This document shows positions 17,221-26,536 of a DNA stretch of 64,000 bases, in pieces. The notes beneath the pieces are model-generated. The model made no database searches and was not told where the DNA came from. It saw nothing but the letters and a program-made list of their open reading frames with translations. Position numbers and translations under genes: made by a program. How positions within the stretch are numbered: the first letter of the stretch is position 1; each line of letters begins with the position of its first letter. This DNA is from Saccharicrinis sp963677245 (GTDB lineage: Bacteria > Bacteroidota > Bacteroidia > Bacteroidales > Marinilabiliaceae): assembly GCA_963677245.1 (NCBI GenBank), contig OY781921.1:1674001-1738000 (forward strand), given 5' to 3'.

Positions 17221-18585
17221 CTATTCTCTTTTATAATTTTGCACATTCTCCAATATTTCGTTCTGCATAGATACCGAATCACAAAGTACATTTTTAAGAA
17301 AAACATTTTTTACAGGAAGACTTTCCTGTGCAAATATTCTGGCAACAAACTTACCCTTATCCGCATGTATATTGCTTAGGTAAATATTTTCAATAGGCGT
17401 TAGTTTTCTTTCGATGGTTGGAACCAGGTTGCGCCACTGGTACAACACATCCGTTTCAATTCCAAATACGCCTTCTCTCATAGTATTCCCTTCAATATTT
17501 TGGATATGAATATTTTTAACATAGCCACCTCTGCGCTCGTTTGTTTTAATAAAAACCAAATGAAACATATTGGCTACATCAGCTACCATACAACTGTCTA
17601 CAAATACGTTTTCGATTCCTCCGGAAAGTTCACTGCCAATAGCAACTAGCTGATGTCCGTTTTTTACAAAGCAATTACGCATCACTAAATTTTTGGTAGG
17701 CGTTGCTAGTCTCCAGGCATCCTGATTTCTTCCAGCTTTTATTGCAATAGCATCATCTCCCTGGTCGAAGAGACAATCTTCAATTAGTATATTTTGCGTC
17801 ATTTCCGGATCTACCCCATCATTATTATGACCATGAGCATAAACATCCAATTTACGAATAACAACATTCTTGCATAAATAAGGGTGTATAGTCCAAAATG
17901 GACTATTACGAATAGACACTCCCTCTAATAATACATTTTCGCATCGATTAAACTGAATAAACTGTGGTCGCAGGTTAGCTGTATCATTTACCATCATTCT
18001 ATCTTCAACCGGAGCATATTCAGATGCCTTCATATACAACCACTTTATACTATTCATATGCGCCCGTGGTCGCTTGTACCAATGCTTCCAAACATCCAAC
18101 TTTGCCTTTAATTTTCCCTCTCCGGTAATGGCCACATTTTTACACTCATAAGCATATACCAAAGGCGAATAATTGTAACATTCCATGCCTTCCCAGGTAG
18201 TATGTACGGCCGGTAAATAATCTTCCGGCTTCTCGGAAAACAGCAACACAGCTCCCTTTTTTAAATGCAGATTTACATTACTTTTTAAGTGAATTGCTTT
18301 CGTCAGCCATTCTCCTTGCGGGATAATAACCGTACCACCTCCAGCACCATTTGCTGTAGCAATGGCCTCAGTTATGGCCGAACTTGTTTTTTCTTTATCA
18401 CCTTCCTTTGCACCAAAATCAGTGATTAAATACTCTTTACTTTCCGAAAAGTCAGGAATAGTGATGTCTGGCATTTCAAAAGGAGCCTTAACCTGTACCG
18501 AGGTTAATTTTACAGATGGTGTCTTCGTACAAGAAACAACCATGATAAGCAGCAATAAAATGTAAACTAGATTTTTCATTTTCAT
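17221..18585 (-). CDS. GH28 polygalacturonase-like lipoprotein
   Basis: A 454-residue glycoside hydrolase family 28 protein that should hydrolyse galacturonan, probably as an exo-enzyme. A lipoprotein signal ends VVSC (Cys19). Then comes ITDFGAKEGDKEKTSSAITEAIATANGAGGGTVIIPQG (about 50-90), the usual GH28 N-terminal turn. The catalytic region has NNDGVDPE (NxD), FDQGDDAIAIKAG (DD), GHQLVAIGSE in the place of the common GHG motif, and VFIKTNERRGG in the place of RIK. The general acid/base Asp residues are all present, so it should be active. It belongs with the lyase and GH127 to the pectin locus although an accessory island intervenes. Confidence 0.92.
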   Translation of the reverse strand: MKMKNLVYILLLLIMVVSCTKTPSVKLTSVQVKAPFEMPDITIPDFSESKEYLITDFGAKEGDKEKTSSAITEAIATANGAGGGTVIIPQGEWLTKAIHLKSNVNLHLKKGAVLLFSEKPEDYLPAVHTTWEGMECYNYSPLVYAYECKNVAITGEGKLKAKLDVWKHWYKRPRAHMNSIKWLYMKASEYAPVEDRMMVNDTANLRPQFIQFNRCENVLLEGVSIRNSPFWTIHPYLCKNVVIRKLDVYAHGHNNDGVDPEMTQNILIEDCLFDQGDDAIAIKAGRNQDAWRLATPTKNLVMRNCFVKNGHQLVAIGSELSGGIENVFVDSCMVADVANMFHLVFIKTNERRGGYVKNIHIQNIEGNTMREGVFGIETDVLYQWRNLVPTIERKLTPIENIYLSNIHADKGKFVARIFAQESLPVKNVFLKNVLCDSVSMQNEILENVQNYKRE

Positions 18586-18733
18586 ATAGATAATTACAAA
18601 ACTGTGATTACAAAAATGAAAACAATTTGAATGCTATACCATGGATTATTATGGAGAAACATGTATTATTCTACTTTTTAGAACCTGTAAAATCGTATGC
18701 AAAAAACAGTCTTAATTCTTATAATGTAGCAAA

Positions 18734-18778
18734 CAAAAAAAGCAGCAAAACAAAGAATAACATCTGGTTTTACTGCTT
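18734..18778 (-). terminator. Intrinsic terminator after class IIA aldolase
   Basis: On the minus strand AAGCAGTAAAAC pairs with GTTTTGCTGCTT (one G-U pair), followed by a T-run (TTTTTGTTT). It lies about 65 bases after the aldolase stop. Confidence 0.8.
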
Positions 18779-18842
18779 AAATTAAATCAATATTGTTTTT
18801 CATAAACCTCTACTAAATACGAGGTTCATCCAAATAAACTAC

Positions 18843-19919
18843 TTATAGTACATCAATACATTGAAGGTCTTCAAAAGCCACTTTTAGTCTAGCCACTAAT
18901 GTTTCCTGACCTTTACGTAACCAAACACGTGGATCGTAGTACTTTTTATTTGGTTTATCATCGCCATCAGGGTTACCAATTTGTCCTTGTAAGTAAGGTC
19001 TGTTTTCTGCTTCAAACTTACGAACACCATCCCAGGTAGCCCATTGCGTATCGGTATCAATATTCATTTTAATCACACCGTAGCTAATTGCTTCGCGGAT
19101 TTCTTCTAAAGTCGAACCAGATCCGCCGTGGAAAACAAAGTTCACAGGATTTTTACCTAAACCATGTTTCTCTTCAATATACTTTTGCGAGTTATCAAGG
19201 ATTTTTGGAGTCAACACTACGTTTCCAGGCTTATAAACCCCATGTACATTACCAAATGAAGCAGCAATAGTAAAGTTTGGTCCAACAGAACTCAACACTT
19301 CGTATGCCTGATTCACTTCTTCTGGTTGTGTATATAATAATGCATTGTCCACATCTGAATTATCCACACCATCTTCTTCTCCTCCGGTAATTCCAAGCTC
19401 AATTTCGATAGTCATGCCAATTTTGTTCATTCTTTCGAAATACTTCTTACAAATTTCAAGGTTTTCTTCAAGTGGTTCTTCTGATAAATCCAACATGTGA
19501 GAGCTAAACAGAGGCTTACCTGTTTCTGCAAAATGCTTTTCACCAGCATCCAGCAATCCATCAATCCAAGGTAATAATTTTTTAGCAGCATGGTCGGTAT
19601 GCAGAATAACAGGTACACCGTAAGCTTCAGCCAACATATGTACATGTTTTGCAGCTGAAACAGCACCTATAATTTGACCTTGTTGTCCTTCTAAACCAAC
19701 ACCTTTTCCGGCATAGAACGCAGCACCACCGTTTGATAACTGAATGATAACCGGAGAGTTTACCACTTTTGCAGCTTCTAATACTCCATTAATAGAGTCT
19801 GTACCAACAACATTTACTGCTGGCATTGCGAAACCATTGTCTTTTGCAACCTGGAATAATTTTGTTACATCATCACCAGTTACAACACCGGGTTTTACAA
19901 CGTCTAATACTTTTCCCAT
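18843..19919 (-). CDS. fbaA: Class II fructose-bisphosphate aldolase, class IIA (FbaA type)
   Basis: A 358-residue zinc aldolase that interconverts fructose 1,6-bisphosphate with dihydroxyacetone phosphate and glyceraldehyde 3-phosphate. Length and motifs match the E. coli FbaA subclass: ILHTDHAAKK has Asp109 and His110 at the same positions as the E. coli catalytic and zinc residues, and NVHGVYKPG and NFVFHGGSGS carry the other two zinc histidines. The C-terminus has the DPRVWLRKGQ sequence typical of class IIA. It has its own terminator, and a second class II aldolase of the other subclass is divergently encoded 331 bp away. Confidence 0.95.
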   Translation of the reverse strand: MGKVLDVVKPGVVTGDDVTKLFQVAKDNGFAMPAVNVVGTDSINGVLEAAKVVNSPVIIQLSNGGAAFYAGKGVGLEGQQGQIIGAVSAAKHVHMLAEAYGVPVILHTDHAAKKLLPWIDGLLDAGEKHFAETGKPLFSSHMLDLSEEPLEENLEICKKYFERMNKIGMTIEIELGITGGEEDGVDNSDVDNALLYTQPEEVNQAYEVLSSVGPNFTIAASFGNVHGVYKPGNVVLTPKILDNSQKYIEEKHGLGKNPVNFVFHGGSGSTLEEIREAISYGVIKMNIDTDTQWATWDGVRKFEAENRPYLQGQIGNPDGDDKPNKKYYDPRVWLRKGQETLVARLKVAFEDLQCIDVL

Positions 19920-20250
19920 AATTAAATAAGTAAAATGATAAATTATTATTAAACAAATATTGCTAAGTTATCAGCTAAGCAAATTTCCAATTTACATTAA
20001 ATAAAGTCAACAGTAAAATATAGTAAATGTTTAGGATTTTGAGAAAAAAAAACGATTTTTTAAAATTAAACATTGTTAAAACATGACTTTAATCACAGTA
20101 AATTATTGGATAACACATTAGGAATATATACATTTGCGCCTTTAAAAATTAAAACTACCAAGGCAAACAATACCACTGCATTATCCCAGATATAATGCAA
20201 GGGACAAAACCCGAAATTAAGGACAAATTAATCAATAAACTAATAAACAA
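19920..20250. other. Divergent intergenic region between two aldolase genes
   Basis: A 331-bp spacer serving both aldolase genes. The plus-strand promoter for the class IIB gene is clear (20106-20136). For the class IIA gene no full TAnnTTTG element was found on the minus strand. The rest is AT-rich, with no gene and no strong hairpin. Confidence 0.5.
20106..20136 (+). promoter_or_regulatory. Promoter of the class IIB aldolase gene
   Basis: TTG (20106-20108) and TACATTTG (20129-20136) are 20 bases apart, matching the Bacteroidota TTG/TAnnTTTG consensus. The start codon follows about 115 bp downstream, giving a leader of roughly 108 bases. Confidence 0.75.
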
Positions 20251-21246
20251 ATGGCAGTTAATTACAAAGAATTAGGGCTTTCGAGCACTCCTGAATTGTT
20301 TAAAAAAGCTGTAGCTGGTGGTTACGCTATCCCAGCTTACAATTTCAACAACCTTGAGCAAATGCAAGCAATTATCCAGGCTTGTGTTGAAACAAAATCT
20401 CCAGTTATTCTTCAAGTATCTGCAGGAGCAAGAAAATATGCTAATGCAACTTTGTTAAGAAACATGGCGAAAGGTGCAGTAGAATATGCTAAAGAACTTG
20501 GTTATGAAATTCCAGTAGTTCTTCACCTTGACCACGGTGATACTTTCGAACTATGTAAAGATTGTATCGACAACGGTTTCTCTTCTGTAATGATCGATGG
20601 TTCTCACCACTCATACGAAGAAAACGTTGCTTTGACTTCAAAAGTAGTAGAATACGCTCACGCTCACGGCGTAGCTGTAGAAGGAGAGCTTGGTGTATTA
20701 GCTGGTGTTGAGGATGATGTAGTAGCTGAAGAGTCTACTTACACAAGACCAGAAGAGGTAGAAGATTTCGTAAAAAGAACAGGTGTTGATTCTTTAGCTA
20801 TTTCTATCGGTACTTCTCACGGTGCTCACAAATTTACTCCAGACCAGTGTACTAAAAATGCTGATGGAATTTTAGTTCCACCACCATTGAAATTCGATAT
20901 CTTAGAAGAAATTGAGAAAAGAATCCCTGGTTTCCCAATCGTTCTTCACGGATCTTCTTCTGTACCTCAAGATCACGTTGCTACAATTAACGAGTTTGGT
21001 GGAGAAATTAAAGCTGCTATTGGTATTCCAGAAGACGAGTTACGTAAAGCTGCTAAATCAGCTGTATGTAAAATTAACATCGATTCAGATGGTCGTTTAG
21101 CTATGACTGCTGCTGTAAGAAAAGTAATGGCTGAAAATCCAGGTGAATTCGATCCTAGAAAATATTTAGGTCCTGCTCGTGATATTTTGAAGGATCTTTA
21201 CATGAAGAAAAACATCAACGTATTAGGTTCAGCTAACCAAGCTTAA
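20251..21246 (+). CDS. fba: Class II fructose-bisphosphate aldolase, class IIB type
   Basis: A 331-residue zinc aldolase of the class IIB/tagatose-type subclass. VLHLDHGDTFE carries the catalytic Asp94 and zinc His95, followed by SSVMIDGSHHSYEENV, VEGELGVLAG, ISIGTSHGAHKF and IVLHGSSSVP, which hold the remaining zinc histidines and phosphate-binding residues. Codon use is strongly biased to a few codons (for example GTT/GTA and TCT), unlike the neighbours, which suggests high expression and a main glycolytic role. It has a consensus promoter and a perfect terminator, so it is a single-gene unit. Substrate could include tagatose-bisphosphate, but fructose-bisphosphate is more likely given the expression signs. 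Confidence 0.93.
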   Translation: MAVNYKELGLSSTPELFKKAVAGGYAIPAYNFNNLEQMQAIIQACVETKSPVILQVSAGARKYANATLLRNMAKGAVEYAKELGYEIPVVLHLDHGDTFELCKDCIDNGFSSVMIDGSHHSYEENVALTSKVVEYAHAHGVAVEGELGVLAGVEDDVVAEESTYTRPEEVEDFVKRTGVDSLAISIGTSHGAHKFTPDQCTKNADGILVPPPLKFDILEEIEKRIPGFPIVLHGSSSVPQDHVATINEFGGEIKAAIGIPEDELRKAAKSAVCKINIDSDGRLAMTAAVRKVMAENPGEFDPRKYLGPARDILKDLYMKKNINVLGSANQA

Positions 21247-21270
21247 GAATTTAAATACGCGAAATAATAT

Positions 21271-21300
21271 AAAGGCTACCCGTTTTGGGTAGCCTTTTCT
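21271..21300 (+). terminator. Intrinsic terminator after class IIB aldolase
   Basis: AAAGGCTACCC pairs perfectly with GGGTAGCCTTT (11 bp, loop GTTTT) and is followed by a short T-run, 24 bases after the stop codon. Confidence 0.9.
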
Positions 21301-21406
21301 ATTTTGTTAGATGTCTGAGTAGAGAACTATTGGAGTTAACCAGGATATAGTTATGGCAAACACATTCAGGATCTAGTGTTCCTACCTAATACTACTCCTA
21401 TTCTAT

Positions 21407-23722
21407 TTAGAAAGGATACCCAATAGCAAAATTAAATGCAGTATCACTCCAAGTAAAAGGTCTTGAACCAGGTATCCATCTTTTTCCGGTATCTTGAACC
21501 GGATCTCTTAATTTGAGCCCAGTATCAATCCTAAACATAAAGTATTTCAAATCAAACCTTAATCCCAATCCTGTTCCTACAGCAATTTTTTCTGTAAAAT
21601 CCTTAAATGAAAACAATCCTCCCTCAGGACTAATATCCTTTCGGATCGTAAAAATATTACCTGCATCCAAAAATAATGCTCCCTCAAGCATCCAAAACAG
21701 CTTAAAACGATATTCGGCATTGGCTTCTAACTTAATATCACCGGTTTGATTGTAATAATCAGCTTCCGGGTCATTATAAGACCCCGGACCAAGTCCTCTT
21801 ACAGGCCAGGCTCTGATACTATTGGCTCCTCCGGAGAAATATCGTTTCTCAAAAGGTAACACATCCAGGTTTCCGTAAGGATAACCAACACCCAGATACA
21901 GTCGATAAGCAAAACTGTTTATCTTATTTAAATAATGATGATACCTGATATCAATATCTCCCTGAACATATTGCGCATATCGAATTCCCAATACCTCATA
22001 ATAACTATCTTCTTTTTTTTCTGCCGATGTTTGGGATAGCAGATTTAAAATATTACCCGCTTCTTCCACATTCATATGAATATACCAGAAGTTTTTTCGT
22101 CGATTAACTTCCTGCTCGTTATATACAATAGAATATGAAGTTCGGGTTACCAAGTGATCCTCGTATGAATAACGCAAGTAGGTGTCTTCTATTTGTCCCC
22201 AAAAATCACTATCTACTGTTGGTATTCCAACATAGTTAACGCCTAATGGAGTAAGCACATGAGAGAAATATTTTCCTGAGTTCCACAAATAACTCACCTC
22301 ACTATTGGCTATTGTACGCGTATAATCAGGTCTGCGCTGAAAATTATACGCAACAGAAACTGATGTTTTGGGAACATATCGTTGCCTGAACTTTTCAATT
22401 TTAATTGGCATCCAGAATTTTGGAAAGGTAATACCGGTCTCTCCTCCTATTTCCAGTGTACTAAATTGCTCTTTTTGCCTGTTCATTTGATTCTGCATAG
22501 ATACACCAAAACCAAATTTATATTCCTCTGCTCCTTTGAATAAGTTTTTATGCTGATACTCCAGATTTCCTCCGGCACCAAGGTTACCCGATGAGTTTAA
22601 ACCTTCAATATCAATAGAATACGATTGATACTTTGAAGGAACTAACTGGATATAGCAATTGAGATATTTATATTTCGAATCCTCCTCCTCTAATTCTTCA
22701 AAGCGAATATTTACAAAACGATATAAACGCAATCCAGAAAGTAATGCCTGTGTTCGATCTATTTTATTTGCGCGATATAAATCTCCCGGTTTTATCAAGC
22801 TCGAACTCATTAAAACTTCTGGGTTTACTTCAACCTGGTCGATATATAGAAAAAAATTGTCATCAATTTCCAAGGTATCAAACTGTGCAAAATAGTTTTC
22901 TTTTTCGTTTAAAGCTCTATGGGTGTTAAAACCCATTCTGTAAAACACATCTTTAATTTTATAGACCGGATGTTGGAATACTGTATCCTTATCTCTGGCT
23001 ATTTCTTTACGGGCATTTTTTATAATTACAGAATCAAGCACCTCGTATTGGCTACCAGTGGTATCTACCTTATAATAAATAAATTCTTTCGAAAATGCGT
23101 AATATCCATTATTGCGCAATAACTTGGTAATGCGCTCTCTTTCTTTGTCATGAACCGATACATCAAAAGCCTTTCCTTTTTTTAATAAGCTACGGCTTAA
23201 GTTCTCTTGAATTATTGAATCAACAACCGGATCTTCTGCTTTATAATAAACACCGCTTAACTTAAACTGCTCGCCAGGTTGTATTTTATACTTTAGCTTT
23301 GCTTTTTTCTTCTTAGTTTTTAACTGAACATCACTTTCAACCTGGGCATGAAAGTATCCTTTATTTTGCATGAATGTTTTAAGCTGCCCCTCAGTTTGCT
23401 CAGTTAAAAATTCATCGTAAACAACAGGTTCTTCGCCAATACGCTGCAGCCATTTATTAATGCCTTTAGTCGTATCATTACCTGCCAAATTATACAACCA
23501 TAAATGAAATTTGAACAAGCCAATAATTTGAACATTGGCATTTTGCTTGATATATGGCTTAAACCTTTCTTTTGAAATATCCCTTGCCTTATTTTTAACC
23601 ACAACTTTATTCAACAAATACTTATCCTCGGGAATATGTTTTGTGGAACTACATGCAGTAAGAAATGCAACACAGGCAATAACTAAATATTTAAAATACT
23701 TATTCAAATATATCGATTTCAA
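21407..23722 (-). CDS. tamL: TamL-like outer-membrane lipoprotein (BamA/TamA superfamily)
   Basis: A 771-residue Omp85-family protein involved in outer-membrane assembly with an inner-membrane TamB partner. A lipoprotein signal ends FLTAC (Cys24), a feature of the Bacteroidota TamL branch. POTRA-like regions occupy about 30-330 (TEGQLKTFMQNKGYFHAQVESDVQ and later repeats), and a 16-strand-type barrel follows to the end. The barrel contains the Omp85 signature FSGGANSIRAWPVRGLGPGSY near residue 625 and ends in a C-terminal Phe. A possible -7 element TATTTTTG lies at 23783-23790 on the minus strand. It is divergent from an rRNA methyltransferase gene, an arrangement I recall from other Bacteroidota. 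No tamB is in this window. Confidence 0.88.
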   Translation of the reverse strand: MKSIYLNKYFKYLVIACVAFLTACSSTKHIPEDKYLLNKVVVKNKARDISKERFKPYIKQNANVQIIGLFKFHLWLYNLAGNDTTKGINKWLQRIGEEPVVYDEFLTEQTEGQLKTFMQNKGYFHAQVESDVQLKTKKKKAKLKYKIQPGEQFKLSGVYYKAEDPVVDSIIQENLSRSLLKKGKAFDVSVHDKERERITKLLRNNGYYAFSKEFIYYKVDTTGSQYEVLDSVIIKNARKEIARDKDTVFQHPVYKIKDVFYRMGFNTHRALNEKENYFAQFDTLEIDDNFFLYIDQVEVNPEVLMSSSLIKPGDLYRANKIDRTQALLSGLRLYRFVNIRFEELEEEDSKYKYLNCYIQLVPSKYQSYSIDIEGLNSSGNLGAGGNLEYQHKNLFKGAEEYKFGFGVSMQNQMNRQKEQFSTLEIGGETGITFPKFWMPIKIEKFRQRYVPKTSVSVAYNFQRRPDYTRTIANSEVSYLWNSGKYFSHVLTPLGVNYVGIPTVDSDFWGQIEDTYLRYSYEDHLVTRTSYSIVYNEQEVNRRKNFWYIHMNVEEAGNILNLLSQTSAEKKEDSYYEVLGIRYAQYVQGDIDIRYHHYLNKINSFAYRLYLGVGYPYGNLDVLPFEKRYFSGGANSIRAWPVRGLGPGSYNDPEADYYNQTGDIKLEANAEYRFKLFWMLEGALFLDAGNIFTIRKDISPEGGLFSFKDFTEKIAVGTGLGLRFDLKYFMFRIDTGLKLRDPVQDTGKRWIPGSRPFTWSDTAFNFAIGYPF

Positions 23723-23884
23723 AGATTTATAAATTACAGTCTGAACTCTATTGTATCATTTCGTTGAACACAATCTTTGGTTCAAAAATACTAATGCAAT
23801 GGATTAATTTTCCTTCCATTCTCTTAATCCAAATTAATATCTATCAAAATTTAGGCAAAAGTATTTAAATACATCGTAATAAAG

Positions 23885-23892
23885 TAAATTTG
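23885..23892 (+). promoter_or_regulatory. Probable -7 element for the rRNA methyltransferase gene
   Basis: TAAATTTG matches TAnnTTTG and lies 20 bp upstream of the ATG, which would give a leader of about 14 bases. No good TTG -33 element is visible. Confidence 0.5.
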
Positions 23893-23912
23893 TGCCGAAC
23901 TAAACGAAAAAA

Positions 23913-24674
23913 ATGATTAGTCAGAACAAAATAAAGGTCATTAACTCTCTTGCGAAAAAGAAATTCAGAGAACAACACCAAATGTTTATTGCGGAAGGTG
24001 AAAAACTGACTTTAGATTTAATTGATTCTCAAATTAAAATTAAAGAAATATTCTTTAGCATAGATTGGGATCATTCGGATAGAATACCTCCTGAAGTCAA
24101 GGTAACTGAAACTACAGATCAATATTTAAAAAAGATTTCGCAATTAAAGACTGCTCCTAAAGTCATTGCGCTTTGTGAGATTCCTGATTATAATGAAAAT
24201 GACTCGAAAATACTTAATTCGTTGGTTCTTGCTTTAGACGAAATTCAAGACCCTGGAAATTTAGGAACCATTATTCGTTTAGCCGACTGGTTTGGAATTA
24301 AAAATATTGTTTGCTCACATCATACCGTAGATGCCTATAATCCTAAAGTGGTACAGGCCACTATGGGAGCAATTGCAAGGGTGAAAATTCACTACAAAAA
24401 TTTAGCTGAGTTTATTTCTCTATCTAAAGAGAAAAATATACCTGCTTACGGAACATTTTTGGATGGTGAAAATATTTACCAATCAGAAATTACTAACAAA
24501 GGAATAGTTGTAATGGGGAACGAAGGGAATGGCATTTCATCTGAAATAGAAAGGCTCATCGATCATAAGTTATTGATACCTTCATTCACGACGAATCCGG
24601 AAACATCTGAATCGTTAAACGTATCAACTGCCACAGCCATTACCTTGTCCGAATTTAAACGAAGATCTTTATAA
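23913..24674 (+). CDS. TrmH/SpoU-family RNA 2'-O-methyltransferase
   Basis: A 253-residue SPOUT-class methyltransferase, probably for rRNA. An N-terminal substrate-binding domain of about 95 residues (KIKVINSLAKKKFREQHQMFIAEGEKL) precedes the knotted catalytic domain. The three SpoU motifs are present: ALDEIQDPGNLGTIIRLADW (motif 1, about 109-128), IVVMGNEGNGISSEIE (motif 2, about 200-215) and IPSFTTNPETSESLNVSTATAI (motif 3, about 225-245). The Asn/Arg of motif 1 and the Ser-Leu-Asn-Val of motif 3 bind S-adenosylmethionine. Motif 3 has SFTTNPETSESLNV where PMxGxxESLNV is usual, a small variant. The target nucleotide cannot be told from sequence. Confidence 0.88.
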   Translation: MISQNKIKVINSLAKKKFREQHQMFIAEGEKLTLDLIDSQIKIKEIFFSIDWDHSDRIPPEVKVTETTDQYLKKISQLKTAPKVIALCEIPDYNENDSKILNSLVLALDEIQDPGNLGTIIRLADWFGIKNIVCSHHTVDAYNPKVVQATMGAIARVKIHYKNLAEFISLSKEKNIPAYGTFLDGENIYQSEITNKGIVVMGNEGNGISSEIERLIDHKLLIPSFTTNPETSESLNVSTATAITLSEFKRRSL

Positions 24675-24708
24675 GCATGAGAAAATTTAAGAGAAGACTA
24701 TACTCCTC

Positions 24709-26277
24709 CTAAATTTCTGTCAAATATCGTTGAACTGCATCGGCACATTTTTCTCCATCAATAGCAGACGATGCAATTCCTCCTGCATAACCAGCTCCTT
24801 CACCGCATGGAAATAAGCCGTTAATCTGAGTATGCTGCAAAGTCATAGGATCTCTTGGAATTCTAACAGGTGATGAAGTTCTGGATTCTGTTCCCAGAAT
24901 GATGGCCTCATCATCTATAAAACCTTTAGCCCATTTTCCGAACTGCTTAAATCCTCCTTGTAACCTTTTACCAATATGCTCGGGTAATACAAAATGCAAA
25001 GGTGAAGCTATTGTGCCAGGCACATAAGAAGTAGGTGGCAAATCAAACGAAAGTTTAGAATTAACAAAATCCGTCAACCGCTGTGCAGGAGCAATTAAGT
25101 TTTTACCTCCATTAATATAACACAAGCGCTCTACCTCTTTTTGAAATTCCAATCCAGCCAATACACCATGTTTTTTAAATTCATTAGGAATATCTTCAGG
25201 TCTTATTTCTACCACCATACCGGAATTTGCAAAAGGAGAATTTCGTTTTGATGGCGACATTCCATTTACTACCATTTCATTTTCTCCAGTCATGGCTGGC
25301 ACAATAAAACCACCAGGACACATACAAAATGAATACACTCCCCGATCCTCAACCTGGCAAGAAAAACTATAAGAAGCAGCAGGTAAATACTTTCCTCTTC
25401 CTTCTGGTGAATGATATTGAATCTCATCTATTAATTCCTGCGGATGTTCAACCCGAACCCCCATGGCCCACGTTTTTGCTTCTAATAGCACGGCTCTGTT
25501 GGCAAGCATTTTATACACGTCTCGCGCCGAATGTCCGGTTGCTAAAATGACAGCTTCACCTTTTAAAACAGTACCATCTTTTAGTTCTACTCCCACAATT
25601 TTTGCATCCTCAATCACTACATCAGAAACTAAAGCATTAAACAATACTTCGCCACCTGATACCTTAATTGATTCTCTAATGTTTTTAATCACTTTGGGTA
25701 AGCAGTCCGTTCCAATATGCGGATGAGAGTCTATTAATATTTCTTCTTGCGCTCCATGAAAATGCAGCACATTCAATATCTTTTTAAAATCACCTCTTTT
25801 GGTACTTCTCGTATATAACTTTCCATCGGAAAAGGTTCCTGCTCCACCTTCACCAAAAGCATAATTTGATTCCGGATTAACCGGATTATTACGATTTAAA
25901 AGGGCAATATCTTTTTTTCGTTCGGATATATCCTTCCCTCTTTCTAACACAATAGGTTTAAAACCTAATTCTATCAACCTTAATGCAGCAAATAAACCAC
26001 CGGGACCAGCTCCAACAACAATTACCTCTGGTTTTGAAGACACATCAGAATATTCAAAATGTTGAAACTCTTTTTCAGGTGCAGGAACGTTAGCATAAAC
26101 CTCTAAATGAAGCTGCACCATTACTTGCTTTTGGCGTGCATCTATCGAACGCTTTCTTATTCTGATAGCCGTAATTTTATCAGGGCTTACCTTAATTTTC
26201 TTGGCTACAATCCCTTTGTAATATTTTTCGTCAGATGCTTCCTCTGGGGTTAATCTTAATGCTAAGTCTTTCTTCAT
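24709..26277 (-). CDS. FAD-dependent oxidoreductase (COG2509-like)
   Basis: A flavoprotein of 522 residues if started at 26277. An in-frame ATG at 26328 adds 17 hydrophobic residues (ending QQFCR) that look like untranslated leader, and the family normally begins near MKKDLALRLTPEEA. After an N-terminal alpha/beta region of about 80 residues comes the FAD-binding GxGxxG (VVVGAGPGGLFAALRLIELG), then AFGEGGAGTFSDGKLYTR, ILATGHSARDVYKML and the C-terminal FPCGEGAGYAGGIASSAIDG motif. These are the hallmarks of the uncharacterised FAD-dependent dehydrogenase group COG2509, often compared to HI0933/geranylgeranyl reductase-like enzymes. The substrate is unknown. The gene stands alone. Confidence 0.85.
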   Translation of the reverse strand: MKKDLALRLTPEEASDEKYYKGIVAKKIKVSPDKITAIRIRKRSIDARQKQVMVQLHLEVYANVPAPEKEFQHFEYSDVSSKPEVIVVGAGPGGLFAALRLIELGFKPIVLERGKDISERKKDIALLNRNNPVNPESNYAFGEGGAGTFSDGKLYTRSTKRGDFKKILNVLHFHGAQEEILIDSHPHIGTDCLPKVIKNIRESIKVSGGEVLFNALVSDVVIEDAKIVGVELKDGTVLKGEAVILATGHSARDVYKMLANRAVLLEAKTWAMGVRVEHPQELIDEIQYHSPEGRGKYLPAASYSFSCQVEDRGVYSFCMCPGGFIVPAMTGENEMVVNGMSPSKRNSPFANSGMVVEIRPEDIPNEFKKHGVLAGLEFQKEVERLCYINGGKNLIAPAQRLTDFVNSKLSFDLPPTSYVPGTIASPLHFVLPEHIGKRLQGGFKQFGKWAKGFIDDEAIILGTESRTSSPVRIPRDPMTLQHTQINGLFPCGEGAGYAGGIASSAIDGEKCADAVQRYLTEI

Positions 26278-26536
26278 TCTGCAAAATTGTTGCGCAAAGA
26301 TAATGATTATATAATTTGTTGACTGCACTAACTATTCTCATTTAAACCGAATATAATTTCATCGGAAGTAAAATCGATTACTACTGGGAAAAATTTATCC
26401 CTCTTCAAATCTTTATCTATTCACAATTCTTTTCAATCCTCTAATTATTGATGTTTATCATCTTATAAGTCTTATATATAGTACTTCATCATCTTTTTTC
26501 GTATCTTATAAATCGATTGAGGAAAAGGAAAGACTG

